DNA from: Episyrphus balteatus
Taxonomy: Eukaryota; Arthropoda; Insecta; Diptera; Syrphidae
Length of the DNA stretch: 64,000 bases
Direction: 5' to 3'
Assembly: GCF_945859705.1 (NCBI RefSeq)
Contig: NC_079137.1
Span: 36,577,554 to 36,641,553, forward strand
The translations under genes and the position numbers were made by a program. Under the pieces are notes generated by a model. It ran no database searches, had not been told where the DNA came from, and saw nothing but the letters and a program-made list of their open reading frames with translations. This document shows, piece after piece, positions 44,748 through 56,300 of the stretch (positions within the stretch are counted from its first letter, which is position 1; every line of letters begins with the position of its first letter).

Positions 44748-47700
44748 CTAACAATATGGCCCCCGACAGTTCTCGCTTATTAAACAAGGCATCACAATGC
44801 ATTTTTCTATTCTTACCCTCTCCCTACACTTATAACTTAATTCGGTGTTTATTAAAACTCTCGTCTGCTGCCTCACCGAATGACTACCACAAGTTGCTGT
44901 ACATGGTGACCAAGGTGACCAATCTGAATATCTGCATTCATTCTCTGGCGGCCTGGTATATTGCAATCTTTGTCTATTGATCATTTCTTCTGGACAATGT
45001 TTATAACATTTCTCCATACGAATCAATCGCCTCGGGCATGGCTTTCCACCATGTTTCGGACTGCGCAAAACCTTACGAGTTTTGATTTCCACTCCATCAC
45101 CACAAGTTGCATTACACGAATGAGCTACCCATTCAGAAACAACACAATCGACTTTCTCCAAACGAAGGTCTTCAACTGACAAGCCATAGGGTTCTGCATC
45201 GCGATCCTTGCAAGTTTCTTCACATTTTTCCGATGAATTAAATTTATTCCTGTTATTGTAGCAATTGGTGAAAAATAAAGCACATTGCTTACTCCGGCTG
45301 TCATAGTACCAAAATGTTGTCACATCACTACCTCGACATGGACCGACTTCTGGTTCTTCGAAACAAAAGTCTGGAACAATAGTGTCACAATGACTGATTG
45401 TACAATTGACTATTTCTTGTTTTTTGATATTTTGACAAGGATCATTGCCATAGTTGGACTTTTTAAGCCCATACGTTACATCGTTGTTCCATACTTGGCG
45501 TTCACGAGTTTTAAAACCTTCACCACAGGTCTCACTACATGGTGACCAACTGGACCAAGGTGCAACATTACATTGTGGTGGTATAACTTCTTCTTCCTCT
45601 TCCTGCTGCTGTCCATAGGACCCAACTAAAGATTTGTATCCACGTCGATCTCCCCATCTGTTTCTAGTTCGAATGTTCTCCTCATTTTCACCTCCTTCTG
45701 AAGGGTTTTCATTTTCACCCTCCTCTGGTTCCTGTTCACCTTCCTCTCCTTCTCCTCCGCCGATATCTCCACCGCAATCAACTCCTTCACACTTTTCATT
45801 GCGTTGAAGGATTACTCTACTAACGCTCTGCAAAGAATAATAAGTCAGTTTTCAATATTATATATAGCCTAAAAGTATGCAATTGAATTACCTGACACTT
45901 TTTCTTCGCCCTCCTATTTAAATATGTTCTTGACTGTGTGCGAACTCCTCGGCCACATGTAACACTGCAACTTGACCATTCCGACCAATCCGATAAGGCA
46001 CATTCTGGATTCTCAGGACTTGCACTGTATCCACCATCATCACCTCCACCGCCCCCAGCGTCCTCATCAAATCCACCACACTTAGTACCCTGGCAGCTTT
46101 GTTCCTCTCGCAAAGAGTTCCGACACTTGTAACGGCGAGCTACTCCAGGATTCTTAAATTCCCTTGTTCGATATTGTTCACCTGGTCCGCACTTGGTGCT
46201 GCATTCACTCCATCGTCCCCATGGATGGGTAGAGCATTCGACTGGATCATTTTCAGCTGTAAAATTGAAAATCACATTAAATTGGGTTTTGAAACAGTTC
46301 TTCTATAAAAACTTACATTCATTGTTTTCACAATTTTTCTCATACAACCTCCGACGAGAGATGTGCAAACGGGCCAAAGGTTTCATTGGAGCTCCAGATG
46401 GATCGTAAAAGGGTGAACGTGGATCGTTTGGGAAATTTGACTTGATTCTACGAATGACATCGGGTGGAACTTGAGGCTGATCGGCTGACATATATGACGG
46501 GCCACCATCTGTTCCAGTGTCCCAGGGATAAAGGTTATGAACCTTATATTCCACCCATGAACAATTGGGCAGGCAAAGTTCTAACCCAGAAACTCCTACA
46601 ATCCAATCGGGTGATGGATCAATCATGGACACTAAAGATATTAAATGATTCTTCGAATCGACTCGGAAGACAGCAAAAGTCTTGCCCGTGACGTTAGGAT
46701 AGGCAATTCCTCGGGCTTTAATGATTGTACGGATTTGATCGCTCTAAAAAGGACACTTTTTCGTCATAAAGTATTGTGTTTAGGAGGATTCTTGGTACAA
46801 ACCTGTTCTTTAAGTTCACTTTCCAAGGTTCTCGTTGAACCATGTTCAGCAACTTCTTTCAATCCTTCACTCGCTTGTTCTCCATATCTCCAGAACCTAT
46901 AATCTATAGTATGTGAAGCCCCAATAATATCGCTAAACCTTGTCCTCCAGCTATTCGCTGGAAAATCTTTTGGATGTGTATGACGTGACCATTTTCCTTC
47001 AAATGTTAGCTAAAATTCAATAAATTTAACAAAGTTCCTTTCGAAGCTTTAACGAAGTCTCTACCTCATATTTTGCTTCATCACAAGCACAACATGGATC
47101 CATGACTGCGGGCTGATTATCAATATCATCCTGTTGTTCTTCACAGAATTGCTTAGTTAGAAATCCATCGTCCATATACCAAACTTCTCGATGTTCAATT
47201 ACAGTAGCTCGAATAAGAACACAACCACTACCAGGTGGCGGTGCTGTCCAAACAACATTTACCCTAGACTTGGGCAACATATTTGTTTGCATAACTAAAT
47301 TATTGCATTTGTCACTGAATTTCGTTTCGGAAAAATCAACAATTTCAAAGTAGCCTAATCGCATTGGATCGGCACCACTGTTACCGTCTACTTCTACGGC
47401 TAACATAAAGCCAATAAATGCGTAGCCTTGCACGGCTGTCAGGGAAACTAAAAAGAGGAAAATATTAGTTAGTTTTATTGAAAAGAAAATGTTAATGTTA
47501 TAAAAGTTTATTGTGATCTATGAAATGTACATATTTGATTTTCCATCATCAAACATAATTTTTTTTTTACTGTGAAGCCCCTGAAAAATTAATTTTGGGA
47601 CCCCCAAAATTAAATATTTAGCGGCCCCTAAAATAAAAATTTTTGAAGCTTAGAATTGATAGTTCTTGGGGCCTCTGTTCTGAAGTAATAAAAACATATT

Positions 47701-49232
47701 TGATTTTTCATCATCAGACATAATTTTTTTTATTTTGGGGCCCCTGAAAAATTAAAATTAAATATTTAGAGGCCCCCAAAATAAATTTTGTTTAGCTTAG
47801 AATTGATAGTTCTTGGGGCCTCTGTTCTGAAGTAATAAAAACATATTTGATTTTTCATCATCAGACATAATTTTTTTTATTTTGGGGCCCCTGAAAAATT
47901 AAAATTAATTATTTAGCGGCCCCTAAAATAAAAATTTTTGAAGCTTAGAATTGATAGTTCTTGGGGCCTCTGTTCTGAAGTAATGTGTACACATTTGATT
48001 TTCTATCATCAAACATAGTTTATTTCTTTTGGGGCCCCTGAAAAATTATTTTTGGGGCCTCAAAATTAAGTGCTTATAGGTTTTGGGGCCTTAAATTAAT
48101 ATTTGTTTGGGGCTCCTAAAGTAATATTTAGTAATCCATCAACAAATATAATTTAATTTAAAAACAATTTTTTTTTATTTAATTTTTTTTTTTAAGTCCA
48201 TTTGGGGCCCCTGCAGGACCCTGGCTTGAAGTTGTTTTTTGCTTTTTTGGGGCCCCTAATGTATTATTTGTGGTTACAAAGATTTTTCAAGTTATATTTT
48301 TTGGGGCCCTAAGATAAAATTATAATTTTTCTTTTAAAAAAACAGTTTATTTTTTTTTTGGGGCCCCTGGGGTAACCTTTTTATCAAATCAATATATATT
48401 GTGTGGCTACCAATGCATTTTACATTACACTGAATGACATAATTTGGCTCCCTCCAGTGGGGGTCCTGAGTGCAGTCGGGGGCCCCGGGGCGTACCCCGC
48501 TTGCCCCAAGGTAGTGTACGCCCCTGTAACTATGATCTTAATCAAACTCCAGTTATAAAACTATATTTATAAGGGTGGGTCAAAAAATCGAATATCTTTT
48601 TTTGATTTTATACTTCGTAAAATCGATTGCTAGACACCGCTAGAATGTAGGTACTCAGCAAATATGAGCTCTTAATATTAATGGTAAGATCCTCCGCTTA
48701 GCAGTTTTCCATTTTTACATTAAAAAAAAGACATTTTTTCATCAATCGACTTTTTATCAAATTACTTTACAAATTCTTGTAGGAATTTGAACGGTCTACA
48801 AAAAAGGGGCTTATACACTTTTTCGTGTATCTACTATCTAACCGTTGAAAAGATATTCGAGGTCCAAAGTTAAAGAAAATCATCAAAAATTCGTTTTTTG
48901 TTCTTAATTTTGTAACATGTTGATAAATTATAATAATATCAAGACAATTATAATATAAGACATATTCTTGTAGAAAACAGATTGTTCTACAAAAAAGGTC
49001 TTGTGTACTTTTTTCATTAATCAGAATTTATTATTTAAATAAATAAATATTATTTATACTTACTATTATACTTTTGTCCTGGTTCGAAATTTTGTGGATT
49101 ACCACCAATTGTAACAACATAACGATCATCAGCTGGTGATTTTCCTGCCGTTGTTCCCACTGGAATTCGATTACACGCCAACGCCAAATTTATTGTTGCT
49201 GATATTGAAATTATTTTGATAATCCAATTCAT
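44748..49232 (-). CDS. F-spondin family secreted protein with Kunitz domain, 876 aa
   Basis: Complete gene of six coding exons: 49,232-49,064; 47,447-47,065; 47,009-46,803; 46,743-46,317; 46,256-45,892; 45,827-44,748 (TAG). All introns are GT-AG and all phases agree. Residues 1-20 form a signal peptide. A Reeler domain follows, then Spondin_N (about 176-385; CACDEAKYELTFEGKWSRHT, the family hallmark). Five thrombospondin type-1 repeats follow (WGRWSECSTKCG, WSEWSSCSVTCG, WSSWSPCSETCG, CNATCGDG, WSPWSPCTATCG). A Kunitz domain sits between repeats 3 and 4 (Cys672-Cys723, six Cys, Arg after Cys in GPCRGS). An acidic Gly/Glu linker spans about 538-600. Spondins are extracellular matrix proteins acting in cell adhesion and guidance. 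The Reeler-spondin-TSP1-Kunitz order matches insect F-spondin-like proteins such as Drosophila fat-spondin, but I cannot prove orthology. Intron 1 holds repeats. The start is the only Met giving a signal peptide. Confidence 0.95.
47550..48539. repeat. 148-bp tandem repeat and transposon end inside spondin intron 1
   Basis: GCCTCTGTTCTGAAGTAAT recurs at 47,671, 47,818 and 47,966, about 148 bp apart, with GGGGCCCCTGAAAAATTA words between. After 48,020 the GGGGCCCC words continue irregularly. The segment ends GGTAGTGTACGCCCCTG, whose reverse complement CAGGGGCGTACACTACC is a typical hAT terminus. No matching left end was found, so it is probably a 5'-truncated or rearranged hAT-type element. Confidence 0.7.
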
Positions 49233-52200
49233 TTTAATTCACGAAAATAAAGAAGATGCTGTGATGTTGCTGATATAAATTGTTGACCAGTCAAGCACAA
49301 GTTTAATTCGATTTATCTTCATAAAATGGAAGTAAAAGAAAAAAAACAAAAATATTAAATTAATAAAAATGATGAAACAGAGTCAGAAAAAATAAACACA
49401 CAGGAAATAACATTGGAAAACGAATGCGCTCTCTTGATCAATTGGATAATTTAAATTAACCAAATGATATAAGAGTATGACTTCGGTTTGTTTTGTTGTT
49501 GTATCGAATGTCAATGTCATGAGGAGTTATTAAAATGTTTTTGTTTTTTCAAAGTCTTTAATTTTATTAACGTTAAATGCATCAAAGTGACCTTGAATGC
49601 TTTCAGGGAATTGAAATTGTTATGCATGAGAGGAGTAGTAAGCGTGATCTTACAATAGAGTTTTTAGTTTTTTAACTTTGAATATTTTCGTTAACAGCTG
49701 TAACTTAGTAAATTTTAGCTGAGGTAAATGTTAAAATTATGTTTAGATTAAATCTTAATCTCTCCTTCCGATGGCGATCAAAGAGGTATCAAGCTGGCTC
49801 AAAGAAAACATGACCTATGTAGTATCTAAATCAGATTCACCTCTTTTAGATAGGTACCGGGCACACAAATTTTACTTTATAAAGTAATGATTGGTCTAAC
49901 AATCGTAATGTGCAAACTCATACTAAAGCAAGAATCTAATGCAAAAAATAAGAGATCGTCTAGACGGTCAAACATTACAACATGTCATACGACCAATCAG
50001 AACTGGCCTTTACTGAGATCCAAAGTGTTCAAAAAGATGGTGCATTACCATCAAAAAGATAAAGAATTTCCTTGGGATATTTCTAAGTAATATTTTTTAA
50101 GTCACTATTTTTTTGTTTTTAAGAACTGATCGAATGATATTGATGAGGTGTAAGACACAAAGTGAGCAATAGCAAACAAAACTGAAATCAAATTATGTTA
50201 GTTTAGACCGATCAAAACATTATTTTTTAGGAATCAGCATACAAACTTTTTAAAAACTATAACTACTCGTAGAGTCGATTCTTAACTCCGCAGAAAGCAA
50301 ATGGTCTATGAAAATACGAAAAAACTACCAATGTCTTTTTTTTTAGTATTTTCCAGGAGAAAAATTTGTAGCTTATGCAAGAAAAAAGTGTTTTTGCTAA
50401 AAGGTCGCTTGAAAAGTTACTAAAAAAATGTTGTCACTAAATTTTTGAAAATTGCATTGTAAATACCTAGCGACAAAGTCACTAAAGACTTTAAAAGATA
50501 TTTTTGGATTAACAGAGAAAAAATGTGTCTTGTGCTGGTGCTGCATGTACTAAGCAGCATTTCTTCAAAATCTTAGCCAAATATCATTTTGCTATGTGCA
50601 AGGGGGGGGGGGGGGGGGGGGAGATTTATCAGATTTAACAACCCCATACATTTCATATTTTTATCGAAGTACATACTTAATTTTTTTGTTACTTAAAAAA
50701 ATTTTTTAAAAATTATTCTTGCATCAAATTAACTACTTGCGTAGGTAATTAATCTTTAACTCTATTTCAAAAGTCATCATATTCCATTAAAATCAATTAT
50801 TATCATTGTTTTTCATTCGACATGCTTTTAATTTTATTTTGATTTCTAACTATTTTTGGGTTTTGGTTGATTTTTATCAGCCAACACATAAGTTGGCTTC
50901 TCATAGGGATGGTTTCGAAATTTTAGTTCTCTTTATAATTTATTTATTAAGCTTCTTAAGAAACATATCGGAGGACTTCTCTATTTTATTTTTGAAGGTA
51001 TTAGTTAAACTTAAACAATTCACTTTTGATAGTAATACAAAATGGGGATACATTTTGCTCATTGATAGCATTCAATACGTCAAAATAATGCACTAAAAGA
51101 TTCTCCTAGTTCATTTTGATACTCTAAAATTGCAAAACAAAACTTAATTCGAAAACATATTATCGAATAGTCCAACGTGCTGACTTAATATTATAATTTT
51201 TTTGAATAAGGCATTGTTCAATGTACACTGTATGACTGTGAGACCTTAAGCTTATCAGGAAGACGCGGAATAAACAATAAACTCTCCATCTAAGGTCAGG
51301 CTTTCGTTTTTTTTTTTTTAATTTCTGTTGTCTTGTTTCGTTTTCTTTAAAAAAAAACACATTACGTACAGGGTTTTGTATATACTTGTACTGATAAAAT
51401 TAAACAATATACAAGTTTCTTTAAACTCAAATACCTTATAAACACAAAATGCTTTATTAACACTTTTTCCTTCAGTATCACTTTAAGGGCTTCAACTAAA
51501 TAAATTGCTTGTCTCCAGAGTCAGAGTGTGGGTGAGAAAAAAAAATTCGTTCCAACGGATTGACCACAGCAATATAAGATTGCAACAGAAAAATTAAATG
51601 TTACCCGTTCACCCTTAGAAATCGAATGAAGTAAAATAAAAAAAAATACAATTTTGTTATGTAGGGTGGTGCTTCCACTTAGTAACTAGATTTTTTTTTT
51701 GTAATTTTTGTTTGCGTTTCGAAAAGTACAGCGGATGATATGTATGACGACGACTTAACTGGCCGATTGTTACTGCGGAACTAAAGGCTAGCCGCATCCA
51801 GTTGTAGCGATTAGCCATTTGTCCATATAGCTAGCCATTCATAGCTTCTGCTTTTGCTCGGTCACTGGAATATTGATGACGACGAAGAGCACACATTCCG
51901 TTTTGGATTGGTACTATGGAGATTTAGATATATACTTTTATGCGGACACGATGGCGTTAATTGAGATCAATTACGTCGCTGATATACAAATGAATTTGAA
52001 TTGTTTATATTTTTCACACCGTCTAGGAGAGCTATATGGAGGGATGTTTTATGTTTATGTTTTGATAAAGGGGTGCATTGTTATGATAGTTTGAAAAAGA
52101 ATGTTTTTATTTTCAGAAAATCCTGAAACAATAAGATTTTTAATGCAAAAGAGGCATTCAAGTGAAATAAATGTATGACTCAGGTGAAAAATGTTCGTTC

Positions 52201-53318
52201 TTGTTGATTCTCATCAATTCAAGGGACATAATTTTTTGCTTTTCTTTTTTTTAGAATATTTGAAACATAATCAAATCTAAATGAAACACCATATCTCAGA
52301 CTATATTCATAACGTAAAACGTACAATGGGGATTACTACGAGGCAGGTGAAAAATGTTCGTTCTTGTTGATTCTCATCAATTCAAGGGACATCATTTTTT
52401 GCTCTTTTTTTTTTTTTAGATATTTGAAACATAATAAAATCTAAATGAAACACCATATCTCAGACTATATTCATAATGTAAAACGTATGGGGATCACTAC
52501 GAGGCAGTGATTCTGTATTTCTCTGTCCGTTCTGATTGTAATTGATAAAAAAACAATGATTTGATGGAAATGGGGTCGATTTGGTCATATGATTCGGTCA
52601 ACATATTGCTGATTCTTTCTTGCAAAAGTTTTTTTGTTTTGTTTTTTGTTTGCTATTAATTAATCAAATTTATAAGGAATTGGTTGAAATGAAATGCTAA
52701 TGAGCTTGTGGAATTTTCATTGAAATGTAAACTAAAAGATAATATTTCAAAATGTAATAATTAATGAAATAACAAATGCGATGAGTGTTTCTCGCGGACA
52801 AATTGTTATTTCAAGTTCAAGTTCTAGTTATTGTTGTTTATTTTTTAAATTCTAATCAAGCTTCATAGAGCGGGAAATTATAGTATGAGACTGTTACGAA
52901 GTAAGTGTACTATAAATGATTGTTTTGCTTGCTTAATAGTTTGTGAAATAAATATAATTGTTATATAATACTTTTGATCTTCCTTATATTGGTTAACTAG
53001 CTGACCCTTTCTGCTCTGCTGGTAATATAGACTTGTTATTATTAATCCTAAATCAAGTTTTAAATTTTTCTCTGGTCTGATGGTGTATAACTCAATTATA
53101 ATTTTCAAAACATTGGAATCTTTGTCATTGAGATATTTGTTATGAAATCACAATATACCAGCTTTTTAAGGATAAAAAATCATTCTTCTATAATCTTTCT
53201 TTCTTGGGAATTCAATTCACAGATTATATAATTATTTTTCGTATTTTTTTTTTTATTTATTTATAAAAGTACACAATATATTTATTTTTCACACACGTAA
53301 ATGTTTTTTTTTTTCAAT
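49233..53318. other. Intergenic sequence between the spondin and coiled-coil genes
   Basis: This 4.1-kb interval lies upstream of the spondin gene and downstream of the coiled-coil gene. It contains a 20-G homopolymer (50,602-50,621), a 163-bp tandem duplication (52,181-52,507) and a higher-complexity stretch at 51,720-51,960. That stretch could hold a spondin regulatory region or 5' noncoding exon. On the minus strand AATAAA lies at 53,286-53,281 and 53,257-53,252, which probably ends the coiled-coil transcript. Short ORFs are not supported. Confidence 0.5.
52181..52507 (+). repeat. 163-bp tandem duplication
   Basis: CAGGTGAAAAATGTTCGTTC starts at 52,181 and 52,344. The copies share TGATTCTCATCAATTCAAGG and GAAACACCATATCTCAGACT and differ by a few substitutions and indels. 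Confidence 0.9.
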
Positions 53319-56300
53319 TTATTTTTCATATTTCTTGACACTGATATCAATATGTCGCTTCTTGCGTCTTTCTTCAACATAAAAGCCAAGGCTATCAGTA
53401 AATTCAGCATCACGACTTGCTTCGACGATAGCAAGATTTCTCCGCAAAGTATTATTAGGAATAACAGCATCTTGATAGACCGAACTGTAATTAAGAAAAC
53501 AAAAATTCCCATTCATAACCAATATTATAATGTTTTTTTTTTTTTTAAGTTACATAGTATTTTTTAATGCAAAAATTTCCTCTTCTAATTTTGCAATTTT
53601 AGCTTCTTGTCTGACACGTAATTTTTGAGCTCGCTCATTATTCTCTTGCAACAATTTGATCATATGCTCTTGTCGAGTCAATTCAATTTGTTTAGCACTC
53701 AAAGTCGAAAAGAGATTTTGAAATTCTTCGGTTTTCGTTAGTATTTCAGTTTTAATCTGAAATGGTGAGTTCTAGAATTTATTTTAATGACTTATTTTTT
53801 AGTACCAAAAAAAAAAAACTTTGAAGTTTTAAAACAATTTTAATTACCAGTTGAAGATCATTATTTTTTTCACCAACTTCAGCAAATAGATCTGTCAGAC
53901 GAACCTTTTGTGAGTGTTCTTTCTTTTGCAATGAATCAATCAATTCTGTACGAACTTTCAATAGTTTTCCATCTAAAACAATTTTCTCTTCAAGTTTCTT
54001 AACTTGAAATTGTGCTTTTATTAGATCTTGTTCTAGAGTCTTGATTTTTTCATTATTTGAATCTTCAGCTGTTTGAAGTCTTTTAAGCTGTGAATATGAA
54101 AAAGAAAACTGAAGTTTAACTTTCTTAGAAAATCTAAAATATTTTTAAATCAACCTCTTCTTGAACATCCTTGGAAACAAAAACTTGGTTTTGGCTTATC
54201 TGAAGTTTTGCCTCTAAATCCCTTTATGAAAAAAAAACAAGATTTTATATAGGAAGTGCAAGAAAATGTACACTACTTGCCTTATTGTTTGATTAAGATT
54301 TAGCTTGTCCTTATTTGCTTGAGTAACTTGATCTTGAAGCTCCAAACATTTAGACTCAATTTTTTGAAGCTTTATAATTTCCTTGGAATAAAGATGGAAA
54401 TTGAAATGGAAAAATAAAATAAAAATAAAATACTATACATTTTTCAATGATTTAGATTCATTTTCAAAAATTTCTTTTTCTTTTTGGACAGCCATAACTT
54501 GATTTTTAAGGACATTGATTTCATTGGTAAGTTTTAAGGTTTGATCTTAAATTCAATAGAAGCTATGTTTTTATTGAATCAATTGACATATTAATTAATA
54601 AATTACCTCTAATGGAATCTTTTCCAGAGTTCATAGCAACTTTCAAATCAGTTTGCAGTTTGTCAATTACGAGTTCCAATTCTTTGTTTTTTGTTTCAAG
54701 ATTGACATTCTTATGAGCGCTGATTTTTAGCCTTTGAAGAAAAAACACATTTAAGGAGTAAACGAAAAAAAAATTAATGCATTAGTTTTTTAGTTATATC
54801 GTTGAAATATTAACGTTAAAAATAAAACAAAAACAATTTGTTATTTTATTTCTGTATCACCTACCTACTAGTTAATGAATCGATTTCTACGAAATTAAAA
54901 AAAAAAAGTTTTATTGTTTTTTTTTAACTAAGGGGCAATTTTTCAATAGTCAGATAAACCTCAGTTAGAGCTTATTCCTAGGCATATCTACTTTTTTATA
55001 TTGACTTAATTCGTTTGATCTAACTGATTGAAAAATCAGGGCTAGGAACAACTAAATTTGGATTTAAAAGTTCAATTTTTTTGTAAGTAATTTTTTGAAA
55101 ACGTTACGTAAATCCTATACAAAAAAAAAAAAAAAAAAACAATACAAAAAATAAAATGTACGACTGTGTTGCACGAACTTGGTCTTAGAGCAAAATTGTT
55201 TTAATACAAAAAAAGAACTGTAAACAAAATTGGTAAATGTAGGAATGTAGGTACTCGTATATGAAAAGAAATTTAAAAAATTCTTTTTTCATAGGACAAA
55301 AATAACGTATTAAAAAAATAATACAATTTGATTTTTTCTATTTAGATGCATATTTAAGAAAAAATCAAAACCGTTAGAACCGTTTAAAAAATTGATTGAT
55401 TTAATTTTTTATAAATAATTTTTGAACAATTTTGTTTGGATAAATTTGGTATGATATTTTGAAGAAAAACGGTTCAGGTGATTAGGTTTTGTATACAGCA
55501 GGGGCGTAGCTACCGCTGGCGCTGTATCAGCTGAATCCATGTAACAAGGCCCCCGGGATATAGGGGCCCCCAAAGATACGGAGCACAAGACGCGTGCAAA
55601 AACGTTCACTAAAATCTATTAATTTAAAATATTTTATTATTAAAATTGTTATGATAATTATTTTTTTTACATGCGTCTATGTAACTTCGCGTCCATAGCC
55701 TTTTTTTTTCCCCTACTACAACTTCAACATGTAATCACTTTTTTTAATTCGAAGGCCCGCAAATCAGGACGAAAGTGAGTCTCGCATGTTCATCTGTCTG
55801 TCTCTATAACGATCTAAAGTTGAAAAAAATTATTAGCAGCATAAGGGTTGTGGGAAAAGTTTGGATAAATGGCATATGAAAGGGAAAAATAAATTGGGGG
55901 ATTATAAAATAACCTCAGAAATATTAAGAAAAATGAAAAAATGAGATTTATTGGTTTTTGATTCTTATCTCTTACAAAAATTGTTTGATTTTAACAAAAT
56001 GTGGCTAAAAATTACTTTATGTTTTTTACCTATTTGAAATGTTATTTTATCAAAATATTATTTTTCAATCAAAAAAGTTACCGACAATTTTTTTTGATTT
56101 TTGAAATGTATGAAATTCTGTTATTTAGATTAAAATATTTGTTAAAGCTATGTAGAAAAATTACACTTTTGTTTCAGAAAATATTGAGAACAATGGAAAA
56201 AACAAAACTACGATTTTTAAGATCGATTTTTTCATAATTGACAGTAATATTCACGCGAAATTTTTTCCCACAGAAACAAAATTATACTTTTCTAGTGGCC

